Translations under genes and position numbers: made by a program | In this document: piece after piece, positions 50,807 through 59,172 of the stretch | Position numbering within the stretch: the first letter of the stretch is position 1 | How the letters are laid out: every line of letters starts with the position of its first letter | The notes under the pieces: model-generated | The model's input: the letters and a program-made list of their open reading frames with translations, nothing else | Database searches by the model: none | What the model was told of the DNA's origin: nothing | From: Bacteroidales bacterium | GTDB lineage: Bacteria > Bacteroidota > Bacteroidia > Bacteroidales > F082 | Direction: 5' to 3' | Length of the DNA: 59,172 nt | Assembly (NCBI GenBank): GCA_015709215.1 | Contig: JACCQN010000019.1 | Location: 1-59,172, forward strand

Positions 50807-52726
50807 TTATTTCTTGTCATCAACCTCTTCAAAATCCACATCAGTCACTTCGTCGTCGCCTCCCTGTCCGGCTGATGAGCTAGCGTTGGCATCAGCACCA
50901 GGCTGAGCACCATCCTGAGTCTGTTGTGTATTTTTATACATCTCTTCACTAGCCGACTGCCAGATGCTGTTCAACTTTCCCATAGCAGCATCTATTGCAG
51001 GAATATCCTGGCTTTGATGTGCTTTTTTCAGCTCTTCGAGAGTACTTTCTATTTCTGACTTTTTATCAGCTGGAAGTTTGTCGCCGTATTCTTTCAACTG
51101 TTTTTCAGTTTGGAATATCAGAGCATCAGCCGAATTTAGCTTATCAATTTTCTCACGTTCTTTTTTATCAGCTTCAGCGTTGGCAATTGCTTCGTCTTTC
51201 ATCTTCTGGATTTCGGCATCAGTCAGTCCCGAAGAGGCTTCGATACGAATGCTCTGCGATTTTCCTGTTGCTTTATCTTTGGCAGACACATGCAGAATAC
51301 CATTGGAGTCAATATCAAAAGTTACTTCAATCTGCGGAACGCCACGTGGTGCCGGTGGAATATCGTTAAGGTGGAATCGTCCGATACTTTTATTCTGGTT
51401 GGCCATCGGTCGTTCGCCCTGCAGCACGTGAATTTCAACAGAAGGTTGATTATCAGCTGCAGTTGAGAAAATTTCCGACTTTTTAGTTGGGATAGTTGTG
51501 TTCGACTCGATAAGTTTTGTCATAACACCCCCAAGGGTTTCAATACCAAGGCTAAGCGGAGTAACATCAAGTAAAAGTACATCTTTCACCTCTCCGGTAA
51601 GCACACCACCCTGTATAGCCGCACCAACAGCCACCACTTCATCAGGATTAACACCTTTTGAAGGTTCTTTTCCGAAAAATTCTTTCACAATATTTTGGAT
51701 CGCCGGAATACGTGTTGAACCACCAACCAAAATCACTTCGTCAACATCGCTTGCAGTCATTCCGGCATCTTTCAATGCCTGACGGCAAGGTTCAATCGTT
51801 GCACGAATCAGAGAATCGGTAAGCTGTTCAAATTTCGAACGGGTAAGCTTACGAACAAGGTGCTTTGGTACACCATCAACCGGCATGATATAAGGCAGAT
51901 TGATTTCTGTTTCAGTAGAGCTGGAAAGTTCAATTTTTGCTTTTTCAGCTGCTTCCTTCAAGCGTTGAAGTGCCATAGGATCTTTACGAAGATCGAGGCC
52001 TTCGTCTTTTTTAAATTCGTCAGCAAGCCACTGAATCACAGTTTCATCAAAATCGTCACCACCAAGATGCGTATTACCATTGGTTGATTTTACTTCGAAA
52101 ACTCCTTCACCCAATTCAAGGATTGAAATATCAAAAGTACCACCACCAAGGTCGAAAACTGCAACTTTTATATCATTTCTCTTTTTATCAAGGCCATAAG
52201 CCAAAGCGGCAGCAGTAGGCTCGTTGATGATACGTTTTACTTTGAGACCTGCAATTTCACCGGCTTCTTTCGTTGCCTGACGCTGCGAATCGCTAAAATA
52301 AGCAGGAACAGTAATTACTGCTTCCGTTACCGTTTGACCAAGGTAATCTTCAGCAGTTTTCTTCATTTTCTGAAGCACCATTGCCGAGATTTCCTGCGGG
52401 GTGTACAAACGATCATCTATCTGAACGCGCGGTGTATTATTCTGTCCTTTGATAACTTTATATGGAACGCGGCCAACTTCTTTAGAAACCTGATCAAATG
52501 TCTCTCCCATGAAACGCTTGATCGAAGATATGGTTTTCGCAGGGTTTGTGATGGCCTGACGCTTGGCAGGATCACCTACTTTACGTTCGCCATTTTCGGT
52601 AAAAGCAACAATTGAAGGAGTCGTACGACGGCCTTCGCTGTTCGGGATTACAACCGGCTCGTTACCTTCCATTACTGCAACGCATGAGTTGGTTGTTCCA
52701 AGGTCAATTCCAATTATTTTTCCCAT
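50807..52726 (-). CDS. dnaK: Chaperone protein DnaK
   Basis: This 639-residue Hsp70 has the full set of motifs: Gly-Ile-Asp-Leu-Gly-Thr-Thr-Asn-Ser at the N-terminus, [10 protein letters not shown] near residue 195, Val-Gly-Gly-Ser-Thr-Arg-Ile-Pro near 335, a substrate-binding domain with Asp-Val-Thr-Pro-Leu-Ser-Leu-Gly, a helical lid and the C-terminal [10 protein letters not shown]. It holds unfolded proteins in the cytoplasm with DnaJ and GrpE, which are not in the window. A strong ribosome site precedes it. It is transcribed alone, unlike the dnaK-dnaJ operons of many bacteria. Confidence 0.98.
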   Translation of the reverse strand: MGKIIGIDLGTTNSCVAVMEGNEPVVIPNSEGRRTTPSIVAFTENGERKVGDPAKRQAITNPAKTISSIKRFMGETFDQVSKEVGRVPYKVIKGQNNTPRVQIDDRLYTPQEISAMVLQKMKKTAEDYLGQTVTEAVITVPAYFSDSQRQATKEAGEIAGLKVKRIINEPTAAALAYGLDKKRNDIKVAVFDLGGGTFDISILELGEGVFEVKSTNGNTHLGGDDFDETVIQWLADEFKKDEGLDLRKDPMALQRLKEAAEKAKIELSSSTETEINLPYIMPVDGVPKHLVRKLTRSKFEQLTDSLIRATIEPCRQALKDAGMTASDVDEVILVGGSTRIPAIQNIVKEFFGKEPSKGVNPDEVVAVGAAIQGGVLTGEVKDVLLLDVTPLSLGIETLGGVMTKLIESNTTIPTKKSEIFSTAADNQPSVEIHVLQGERPMANQNKSIGRFHLNDIPPAPRGVPQIEVTFDIDSNGILHVSAKDKATGKSQSIRIEASSGLTDAEIQKMKDEAIANAEADKKEREKIDKLNSADALIFQTEKQLKEYGDKLPADKKSEIESTLEELKKAHQSQDIPAIDAAMGKLNSIWQSASEEMYKNTQQTQDGAQPGADANASSSAGQGGDDEVTDVDFEEVDDKK

Positions 52727-52734
52727 TTAGTTTT

Positions 52735-52740
52735 CCTCCT
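52735..52740 (-). promoter_or_regulatory. dnaK: Shine-Dalgarno AGGAGG of dnaK
   Basis: AGGAGG on the minus strand, eight bases before the dnaK ATG, one of few full-strength boxes in the window, as suits an abundant chaperone. Confidence 0.7.
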
Positions 52741-52799
52741 TTTTATCAAATTTATTTTCAATTCTTAAGCTTTGACTAGTGTTTTGTCAAGGATTGTGC

Positions 52800-52807
52800 C
52801 AAAACTA
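52800..52807 (-). promoter_or_regulatory. Candidate -7 box for dnaK
   Basis: TAGTTTTG on the minus strand, 73 bases before the start. A second match, TAAATTTG at 52747-52754, is so near the ribosome site that it is less likely. No heat-shock operator (CIRCE-like) was recognised in this 256-base gap. Confidence 0.4.
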
Positions 52808-52982
52808 AAAGTGTAATAAAAGTACTTTACCAAGAATTAAATAGCTATGTGCCTGGGAAAAATTTCAAGGCTAATCTAATTGATTATGAAAATGTTAACA
52901 GATTATTAATGTTTTTCCACCAAGAGCAGACAACTTAAGTGACAAAAAGACAGTCAAAAATAAAAAAGTGTGTCAGCGGTAA

Positions 52983-53969
52983 TTAACGATTAAGCACAAA
53001 ACCCCAATTGTAATCCTCAACCAGTTTGGTTTCGCTCAGTACACTCAAAGTGTATGTTTGCTGTGCCTGACGTCTGGCAGAAAAAATACCATAGCCGTTT
53101 TCAATATTGGTGTACTGTGGAATTTCCTGAACAATACTATTTGAAGGAGCATTCACATCAATAAAAGTGCTCAGCTCTTCACCGCCAGCCGATATAGTTA
53201 ATACAACTTCACCAGCCCAACGCTTTACGTTTAGAACATTATCAAGCCCCTGACCTAATCGGGTATAAAACTCTGCTCCCATATAGCTTACGCTCATGCT
53301 TTCGCCTCCTTCAAGTGTTTGAGCCTTATGTGCTCCTAAATTCCAGTTCATAGTTTTATAAACCGTGTCGGGGCTATCAGGTCTTAATTCTTTGTAATAA
53401 AATTTTAGGTTAACCTCATAGCGTCTTCCGCCACGAGCCGAATTCCATTCAATTTGAGTAGCAGCTGTCGAAGCAAAATTGATCCGGTTAACAGGTCTGA
53501 GAATCCCAAACGATCCTATCATATCGGTTTCTGCTTCTATGGCTTTTGCTTCGGGTTCAATTTGAAGGGTATATTTAGCATCTACATCTAAAGCTGCAGT
53601 AGTATAATACAATAACTGATTTGGAAAATAGAAAATTGAATCTCCGGGCAATTTGTCATGAATAGTTATTGTATCCAAAATTATAGGATTAAGGTCGATA
53701 CTATTTTTTCTGCCTTGCAGCATCACATTCAGTTTTCCAGCATAATTGCTCGAATCAGGATCTTTAGCAATCTCAAGCGCATTTCCGGGTCCCAAAAAAG
53801 CTTTGGTTATCTTCACAAAATTGGTATCCTGTCCGGCATCAAGTAATCCATATACTATGGTAATATCTTTATAATCAGCATATAAATCTACATCTGTGCT
53901 GCAAGAACTAAATCCGGCCAGCAAGGTAGTAACTACTATAAAAGACAAGAAGCAATTTTTAAATTTCAT
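52983..53969 (-). CDS. Lipoprotein of unknown function, DUF4249-like
   Basis: This 328-residue protein has a lipoprotein signal peptide (acceptor Cys near residue 23, Phe-Ser-Ser-Cys) and a mostly beta body: Thr-Ile-Val-Tyr-Gly-Leu-Leu-Asp early, Lys-Ile-Thr-Lys-Ala-Phe-Leu-Gly near residue 53, Arg-Arg-Tyr-Glu-Val-Asn-Leu mid-protein. It resembles Bacteroidetes lipoproteins with immunoglobulin-like strands (DUF4249 and relatives), but the match is loose. It is a single-gene unit with a promoter box, between dnaK and the divergent panB gene. Role unknown. Confidence 0.55.
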   Translation of the reverse strand: MKFKNCFLSFIVVTTLLAGFSSCSTDVDLYADYKDITIVYGLLDAGQDTNFVKITKAFLGPGNALEIAKDPDSSNYAGKLNVMLQGRKNSIDLNPIILDTITIHDKLPGDSIFYFPNQLLYYTTAALDVDAKYTLQIEPEAKAIEAETDMIGSFGILRPVNRINFASTAATQIEWNSARGGRRYEVNLKFYYKELRPDSPDTVYKTMNWNLGAHKAQTLEGGESMSVSYMGAEFYTRLGQGLDNVLNVKRWAGEVVLTISAGGEELSTFIDVNAPSNSIVQEIPQYTNIENGYGIFSARRQAQQTYTLSVLSETKLVEDYNWGFVLNR

Positions 53970-54030
53970 TAGTTTCGATAATTAAATTGTGCAAAACAAA
54001 AACCAGCACTTCTGGAATGCAGAGAACGGA

Positions 54031-54038
54031 CAAAATTA
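54031..54038 (-). promoter_or_regulatory. -7 box TAATTTTG for the lipoprotein gene
   Basis: TAATTTTG on the minus strand lies 61 bases before the start at 53969. Confidence 0.45.
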
Positions 54039-54188
54039 CGATATATTTTCTCCCGCACAACCACTGCCCAGTAAACGGTTGTAGATGACCTGATAAATGA
54101 TTGCATTAAATAAAACTTTGACTAACTGCAGGATTTGACAACGCTTTAAACTAACACAAAATGTAAACCCTGTCAGCTAAAAAACCGT

Positions 54189-54196
54189 TACTTTTG
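54189..54196 (+). promoter_or_regulatory. -7 box TACTTTTG for panB-rluA
   Basis: TACTTTTG lies 20 bases before the panB start, the typical spacing seen at other genes here. Confidence 0.55.
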
Positions 54197-54216
54197 CCTA
54201 ATAAATACAAAGCATT

Positions 54217-55032
54217 ATGTATTCTTCGAAAGATATCCCAAAGATTACCACTCATGTACTTCAGGAGATGAAGCTTAAAGGTGAAAAGATTGCCATGCTA
54301 ACAGCCTATGATTATTCGATGGCTCAAATCCTTGATGAAGCAGGCATTGACGTGATTTTAGTTGGCGACAGTGCTTCCAACGTTATGGCTGGTCATAAAA
54401 CAACTTTGCCAATCACACTAAACGAGATGATCTATCATGCCAGTTCGGTAGCGCGCGCTGTGCAACGATCTCTGGTTGTTGTGGATATGCCTTTCGGAAC
54501 TTATCAGGGCAATTCCAAAGAGGCGCTTTCGTCGGCCATACGCATTATGAAAGAATCGGGCGCCAATGCCATCAAGCTGGAAGGCGGAGAAGAAGTTGTT
54601 GAATCAGTTGACCGCATTCTTAGCGCAGGTATTCCAATTCTGGGTCATCTTGGCCTAACTCCGCAAAGCATCAATAAATTTGGTACTTATGTGGTGAGAG
54701 CCACCGATGATAAAGAAGCTGAAAAATTAAGGCGTGACGCAAAAATTCTGGAACAGGCCGGTTGTTTTGGTATTGTTCTCGAAAAAATTCCTGCACATCT
54801 GGCAGCTGAAGTAACACAAAGTGTCAGAATACCTACTATTGGCATTGGTGCCGGAAATCAGGTTGACGGGCAGGTGCTGGTTTTGCATGATATGCTGGGT
54901 ATTAATCAGAAATTTTCACCCAGATTCCTCAGGCGTTATCATAACCTGCATGATGAAATCAAAACGGCTGTATTCAGTTATATCAGCGATGTAAAAACTT
55001 CTGATTTCCCAAATGAAAGGGAACAATATTAG
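54217..55032 (+). CDS. panB: Ketopantoate hydroxymethyltransferase
   Basis: The 271-residue enzyme adds a hydroxymethyl group from methylene-tetrahydrofolate to 2-oxoisovalerate, the first committed step to pantothenate and CoA. Seen are Met-Leu-Thr-Ala-Tyr-Asp-Tyr-Ser near residue 27, Val-Gly-Asp-Ser (Mg2+ site), Lys-Leu-Glu-Gly-Gly-Glu near 125, His-Leu-Gly-Leu-Thr-Pro-Gln-Ser and Gly-Ile-Gly-Ala-Gly. Length fits the family. It shares a transcript with the pseudouridine synthase 25 bases on. No other pan genes are present. Confidence 0.96.
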   Translation: MYSSKDIPKITTHVLQEMKLKGEKIAMLTAYDYSMAQILDEAGIDVILVGDSASNVMAGHKTTLPITLNEMIYHASSVARAVQRSLVVVDMPFGTYQGNSKEALSSAIRIMKESGANAIKLEGGEEVVESVDRILSAGIPILGHLGLTPQSINKFGTYVVRATDDKEAEKLRRDAKILEQAGCFGIVLEKIPAHLAAEVTQSVRIPTIGIGAGNQVDGQVLVLHDMLGINQKFSPRFLRRYHNLHDEIKTAVFSYISDVKTSDFPNEREQY

Positions 55033-55057
55033 ATTTTTTAATAAGTACTTTTAGCTT

Positions 55058-55750
55058 ATGCCTCATCCGTTTGTATCACGAATTTTATTCGAAGACAATC
55101 ATCTTTTAGTGATCAACAAACGACCATCCGAATTGGTGCAGGGCGATAAAACCGGCGATAAATGCTTGCTTGATGAAGCTGCTGAATACCTTAAATGGAA
55201 AGGAAACAAACCAGGAGCAGCTTTTGTTGGGCTGGTTCACCGCATCGACAGGCCTGTAAGTGGTGTGTTGCTGCTTGCAAAAACAAGTAAAGCATTGCGT
55301 AGATTGACCACCCAATTAAAAGATAAAAACTGGAAGAAAATATACCTGGCACTGGTAAAAAATATGCCGCCACAGCCAACCGACAGCCTCACCCATTACC
55401 TTAAAAAAAACGAAAAACAGAACAAATCCTATGTTGTTGCACCCGAAACTGAAGGCGCAAAAGAAGCCAAACTGAAATACAGATTAATCGGTTCGCTGAA
55501 TTATTATTCAATGCTCGAAGTTGAATTACTTACCGGCAGGCATCATCAAATCAGGGTGCAACTGGCTGCCATTGGCTGCCCAATCAAAGGCGATCTTAAA
55601 TATGGTGCCAAACGATCAAACACTGATGCCTCAATCTGTCTTCATGCCTGGAAACTAAGCTTTATGCATCCCGTAACGAAAGAAGTTATTACTATCGAAG
55701 CTCCACTTCCAAACGATGAACCATGGATAAGTTTTGGCAAGATGCTTTGA
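55058..55750 (+). CDS. RluA family pseudouridine synthase
   Basis: This 230-residue enzyme has the RluA-type core: His-Arg-Ile-Asp-Arg-Pro-Val-Ser-Gly near residue 66 (Asp is the nucleophile), Lys-x-Tyr-Leu-Ala-Leu-Val, Leu-Leu-Thr-Gly-Arg-His-His-Gln-Ile-Arg near residue 160, and a late Leu-His-Ala-Trp. Pro-Val-Ser-Gly replaces the more usual Thr-Ser-Gly, a known variant. No S4 domain precedes it, so it resembles the shorter RluA/RluC-like group. It turns uridine into pseudouridine in rRNA or tRNA; the target cannot be read. It follows panB. Confidence 0.88.
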   Translation: MPHPFVSRILFEDNHLLVINKRPSELVQGDKTGDKCLLDEAAEYLKWKGNKPGAAFVGLVHRIDRPVSGVLLLAKTSKALRRLTTQLKDKNWKKIYLALVKNMPPQPTDSLTHYLKKNEKQNKSYVVAPETEGAKEAKLKYRLIGSLNYYSMLEVELLTGRHHQIRVQLAAIGCPIKGDLKYGAKRSNTDASICLHAWKLSFMHPVTKEVITIEAPLPNDEPWISFGKML

Positions 55751-55887
55751 GCTCATTGTACTCTTTGTAATATAAAATCAGATTTACTGAAATAAACAGT
55801 TCTCCACCCCGCTTAATAACCAAATCTACGATAAATTACGGATACCAATCAGAGTTTTAACACCTTAATCTGATCCAAAGCCAACCC

Positions 55888-55895
55888 TACTTTTG
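55888..55895 (+). promoter_or_regulatory. -7 box TACTTTTG before the decayed locus
   Basis: A consensus box 45 bases before the ATG of the short frame at 55940, suggesting that a gene once stood here. Confidence 0.4.
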
Positions 55896-55939
55896 TACCA
55901 TATTCATTAATTATACAAAAGCCTCAAAAACTTTCGATT

Positions 55940-56513
55940 ATGAGAACACTTCAATTAGACTTCATAATAATCAGTCAAATAGCACTGGCAGATACCAGTA
56001 CGGCAGTCCTCAAAGGCAATGCACTATCCAAACTATCAAACAACAATTATGGGTTTATGTCGTCGCTTACTAAGCCAACCGATATCGGTTTGAGTGGATG
56101 TTGCAGGAAATGGAAATATACAAGCTTTTAGTCAATTGCGACCAATCCTCTCCCAATAGCTTGGGGTAATCGCTGCAGCACTGATGTGGATAGATACTTA
56201 ACGAAGCTTCAGCAAACAAATCCAAATCGATTTATTTTCAGGCAGGTCGCTTACTGAAAGTGCTAGCCGGAAATGCCTTTTCTGTGAGTTCACATCCAGC
56301 GATCTGAGTAATTTAGGAACCGGACAATTCATTATTCAGGTTGTTTCTTATAAATTGGGCAGCGCCGAATACGACAGCAAAACCTTCTTTTTTGAAACTG
56401 AAAGCGCCAGCAGCCTGTCAGCAAATATCACCAGCAAATTTTATAATACGTTGTTTTTAAGTGTCTGCAAATTTCAATTCAAAGGTATTTTTTGCTTTTT
56501 CCTGTAAAAATTC
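55940..56513 (+). pseudogene. Decayed coding region, identity unknown
   Basis: The 832-base gap between the pseudouridine synthase and amidase genes holds no intact gene but protein-like stretches in several frames. One frame opens at 55940 and stops after 63 codons. Around 56200-56310 a frame gives Gly-Arg-Leu-Leu-Lys-Val-Leu-Ala-Gly-Asn-Ala-Phe-Ser-Val-Ser-Ser, and a second frame picks up from about 56300 with Ser-Asp-Leu-Ser-Asn-Leu-Gly-Thr-Gly-Gln-Phe-Ile-Ile-Gln-Val-Val and stops near 56510. Joined, they would form a beta-rich domain, so at least one frameshift is implied. No family was recognised. Neither end shows insertion-sequence repeats. Confidence 0.4.
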
Positions 56514-56582
56514 TATTTATAAAAATCATGCCTGCTCCAAAACCTGTTTCTTTGCAAGATAATTAGCACAATAAGATACACT

Positions 56583-57824
56583 ATGAATGCTTTCTTTTTT
56601 CGGATAGTTTTACCAGGAATATTTTTTTTATCAATTTTCTCTTTAAAAGCACAATACGTAACGAAAATTCAATTTGAACCTGATTCGGAACGTCATCAAA
56701 ATCAACTAAAACCCTTCAAAGCAATTGCTTTCAGTTTGGATACTGCTGTAACACCCCAAACCTGGTTAAAAACAGCAAACAAGACTTTTGCAATTCTACC
56801 GGATGAGCATTCAAGGGTTGAAAATGGTGTACAGATGAGCAAACTGATCGTATTCGATCAAGCTGAAAATGAATTTATTATTTTAGGCAAATCAGTAAAT
56901 CAGGTCCAAACAGCTTACCTGATTCATACCCCGGATTTGGAAGAAAGCTTTTCATTTTCCCTTCAAAACGTTGATAGTTGTGCGCACCCACCGATGGTCA
57001 TGCAGGAAGTGTGGCGTGCAGGATTGCCTGATCCAGATTACGAGCGAATTCCAAATATTGTACGGCATCAAATCATTCATCACTCGGCAACGGATAATGA
57101 GCTTACAGATTATGTGAATCTAATTCGTAGCATCTATCTTTATCATACCGAAGTAAATGGCTGGTCTGATATAGGTTATAATTACCTGATCAGTCCAGAT
57201 GGTATTTTGTTCGCGGGCAGAGATCCCGGCGAAACTCTGGATCAGGATGGTGTTTTGGGCGCTCACTTTTGTGCATCAAATAGCGGTACTATGGGGATAT
57301 GCATGCTGGGAACTTTCATGAACCAGATGCCGACATCCGAAGCTCTTTCAACCTTAAACCAGCTAATCAGCTGGAAAGCAATCACATCAAATCTTGATCC
57401 GGAAGGCACATTTTCCCACCCCCTCAACCCAAGCTTAGGCACTATAGCAGGCCATCGCGATGGCTGTGCGACCAGCTGTCCGGGAGATTCTCTGGCATCC
57501 ATATTACCACAAATACGTACTCATAGCCTCGAAACACTTTATGGTTGCGGCGTTTTTCCGGGTTTGAGTACGCTAAACAATTCTTCCGAATTGAAGATTT
57601 TTCCAAACCCCTCGAATAGCTCCACAATAAATTATTCCTCATCTCTCAATTTTCAAAAGGCCACTTTGTTTGATTTATTAGGAAATCAGCATGCAATTTG
57701 GCATAATATAGCTAAGGAAAACTCCCTTCAACTGCCATCAAATCTTAAAGAAGGGCTTTACATTATTCAATTTATTACGAAGTCAGGAATGGTAATACCT
57801 ATGAAAATATTAGTGTCCGAGTAA
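56583..57824 (+). CDS. Type IX-secreted N-acetylmuramoyl-L-alanine amidase (PGRP type)
   Basis: The 413-residue protein has a signal peptide ending Leu-Lys-Ala-Gln near residue 24, an unassigned N-terminal domain (about 25-145), a PGRP/amidase-2 domain (about 155-315) and a C-terminal type A sorting domain (about 335-413) opening Lys-Ile-Phe-Pro-Asn-Pro. Zinc ligands are visible: His in Ile-Ile-His-His-Ser, His in Ala-Gly-His-Arg-Asp, Cys in Ser-Cys-Pro-Gly-Asp, with Tyr in Gly-Tyr-Asn-Tyr. It should cut the amide between MurNAc and peptide. Export beyond the outer membrane points to foreign cell walls as the target. Confidence 0.9.
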   Translation: MNAFFFRIVLPGIFFLSIFSLKAQYVTKIQFEPDSERHQNQLKPFKAIAFSLDTAVTPQTWLKTANKTFAILPDEHSRVENGVQMSKLIVFDQAENEFIILGKSVNQVQTAYLIHTPDLEESFSFSLQNVDSCAHPPMVMQEVWRAGLPDPDYERIPNIVRHQIIHHSATDNELTDYVNLIRSIYLYHTEVNGWSDIGYNYLISPDGILFAGRDPGETLDQDGVLGAHFCASNSGTMGICMLGTFMNQMPTSEALSTLNQLISWKAITSNLDPEGTFSHPLNPSLGTIAGHRDGCATSCPGDSLASILPQIRTHSLETLYGCGVFPGLSTLNNSSELKIFPNPSNSSTINYSSSLNFQKATLFDLLGNQHAIWHNIAKENSLQLPSNLKEGLYIIQFITKSGMVIPMKILVSE

Positions 57825-57883
57825 TTTTGAGTAGTTTTCGATTTATTCTGTAACCTTCTTATCTATTTATACGTAAGAAATAG

Positions 57884-57891
57884 TATTTTTG
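57884..57891 (+). promoter_or_regulatory. -7 box TATTTTTG for the terminal kinase gene
   Basis: TATTTTTG lies 43 bases before the ATG at 57935. Confidence 0.4.
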
Positions 57892-57934
57892 TTTATTATT
57901 ACCTACTAAAATGACAGGTTATATTTAGATACTG

Positions 57935-59172
57935 ATGGAGCAATCAGACAAATCAAAACAAGTACTTCTCGCAGAAATTTCTTTGCTGAGGCAGCAGGTT
58001 TCAAAACTTCAGGAACAACTTCATCGGCAAAATCAGCAGTCGGAAAAAGATATTGAGCATCGTTTGGCAGTTACGATAAACAACATCCCGCTTGCTATTT
58101 TAAACCTTGATCGTTTTGGCTATATCACAGCAGCCAATCCGGCTTTCCTTAAAACTTTTGATACCACAGCAGCCGACATCATCAATAAGATGAATGTGAA
58201 GCATTTTCCTCCTTTTCAAGGCACAGAACTTAGCCTGAAGATCAGTCAGATGATTGACCAAAAACTTGGTTTTGAAATTGAAGCTCCATTTCCACTCAAC
58301 AAAGACAAAGACACCTTCTTTAAATGTCGTGGCACGGTTGTATCGAGTAAAATGAGCGATGCGCTTTCCTTTATTTTAATCATCGGTGATGTTTCGAAGC
58401 GAAAAATGACTGAATACGAACTCATCAAAGCACTCGAAAAAGCTGAAGAATCTGATAAACTCAAAACGGCTTTTCTTACCAGTATGTCGCACGAAATAAG
58501 GACACCCATGAATCATATCATTGGTTTTGTTGATTTTTTGCGCGACCCCGAATTGCCTCCTCATGAAAGAGAAGAATATTCGCAGATTGTTTTTGACAGC
58601 GGACAGGTTTTGCTCAGACTGATCGACGATATTATCGATATTGCAAAGATTGAAGCCGGTCAAATGCAACTGCACAAAACTAATTTTGTGTTAAACGAAC
58701 TCATGCACAACCTCTACCGCACCTACGATCAGTTGCGAATAAAGAAAGGCAAACAAAATCTCCAATTTAAACTAATAATTCCTCCCAACATCAGTAATAT
58801 AATCGTAAATACCGATGCTGTGAGGCTTCAGCAAATTTTAAGTAATTTACTTGATAACGCTTTCAAGTTTACTGAAAGTGGCTCTATTGAAATGGGTTAT
58901 GAAATAGAGAACAATCAACTGCAATTTTTCGTGAAAGATACCGGTGTTGGTATAAGCCCCGACAAACATGAGTTGATTTTTAAGCGTTTCCGTCAGCTTG
59001 ATTACAGCAGCACTAAAAAATACGGCGGCACCGGCTTAGGTCTTTCAATCATCAAGGGATTGATTGATTTATTGGAAGGAACGCTTTTTTTGGATTCTAC
59101 GCTCAACGAAGGATCCTGCTTTCGTTTTTCACTTCCGTCTGCCATTGTAAATATTGAACACAAGTCAATACA
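57935..59172 (+). CDS. PAS-domain histidine kinase, 3'-truncated by the window
   Basis: From the ATG at 57935 the frame stays open to the window end (about 412 codons). It opens with a coiled coil (about 5-40), then a PAS domain (about 45-165; Asn-Asn-Ile-Pro-Leu-Ala-Ile-Leu-Asn), the His-kinase dimerisation domain with the acceptor His in Met-Ser-His-Glu-Ile-Arg-Thr-Pro-Met near residue 185, and the ATPase domain with Asn-Leu-Leu-Asp-Asn-Ala-Phe, Asp-Thr-Gly-Val-Gly-Ile and Gly-Gly-Thr-Gly-Leu-Gly-Leu. No membrane span is seen, so it is cytoplasmic. Because the end is cut, a receiver domain may follow. Confidence 0.92.
   Translation, partial: MEQSDKSKQVLLAEISLLRQQVSKLQEQLHRQNQQSEKDIEHRLAVTINNIPLAILNLDRFGYITAANPAFLKTFDTTAADIINKMNVKHFPPFQGTELSLKISQMIDQKLGFEIEAPFPLNKDKDTFFKCRGTVVSSKMSDALSFILIIGDVSKRKMTEYELIKALEKAEESDKLKTAFLTSMSHEIRTPMNHIIGFVDFLRDPELPPHEREEYSQIVFDSGQVLLRLIDDIIDIAKIEAGQMQLHKTNFVLNELMHNLYRTYDQLRIKKGKQNLQFKLIIPPNISNIIVNTDAVRLQQILSNLLDNAFKFTESGSIEMGYEIENNQLQFFVKDTGVGISPDKHELIFKRFRQLDYSSTKKYGGTGLGLSIIKGLIDLLEGTLFLDSTLNEGSCFRFSLPSAIVNIEHKSI

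Noticed and set aside
1-59172. tRNA, rRNA, CRISPR array, prophage or insertion sequence
   Set aside because: None recognised: no repeat-spacer pattern, transposase, integrase or cloverleaf was seen by eye. A dedicated tRNA or Rfam search would be decisive for small RNAs.

Overview
The window reads as chromosomal DNA of a Bacteroidetes (Bacteroidota) bacterium, probably one that can grow anaerobically or microaerobically. The basis is a complete type IX secretion core operon (porP-gldK-gldL-gldM-gldN), a separate porW/sprE, two proteins with C-terminal type IX sorting domains, Bacteroidetes-type promoter boxes (TAnnTTTG, most often TACTTTTG), and many families typical of the phylum (DUF5777, DUF3822, the short AMP nucleosidase, GPxG-tailed lipoproteins). 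No rRNA, tRNA, CRISPR array, prophage or insertion sequence was recognised.

Region 1 (1-7.4 kb) is the accessory-looking part: a redox locus. It holds the end of an outer-membrane beta-barrel gene, a TPR protein, an OB-fold lipoprotein, a di-heme cytochrome b, a membrane-anchored 7-heme cytochrome c, a mono-heme cytochrome c, a DUF5777 beta-barrel, a mono-heme lipoprotein and a 6-heme lipoprotein that starts with collagen-like Gly-X-Y triplets. A perfect FNR-type palindrome (TTGAT-N4-ATCAA) and an 18-bp perfect palindrome lie upstream of the leading gene. The 3' end of the mono-heme cytochrome gene is duplicated as an exact 192-bp tandem repeat.

Region 2 (7.5-23 kb) is envelope and secretion: an M28 glutaminyl-cyclase-like lipoprotein, a nitroreductase, porP-gldKLMN, two tandem YitT proteins, the RseP site-2 protease, an M23 peptidase, PorW and a bactofilin. 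The cyclase may modify the N-terminal Gln left after signal cleavage at Ala-Gln, a pattern seen in many exported proteins here.

Region 3 (23-39 kb) is mostly metabolism: AtpZ-like and another small membrane protein without the ATP synthase genes, a 6-pyruvoyl-tetrahydropterin-synthase-like enzyme with FolE, a Bax-inhibitor-1 protein, FabD, MetX, a CDF metal transporter, PurL, an SDR oxidoreductase, two tandem acyl-CoA ligases, HolA and AMP nucleosidase.

Region 4 (39-59 kb) mixes signalling and housekeeping: a lone HsdR-N-type PD-(D/E)XK protein overlapping a TPR hybrid histidine kinase, DUF3822-RsmD, a DUF2795-like protein, a PduO-type cobalamin adenosyltransferase, an ABC ATPase, a methyltransferase, secreted proteins, DnaK, PanB-RluA, a decayed locus near 55.9-56.5 kb, a type IX-secreted PGRP amidase, and a PAS histidine kinase cut by the window end.
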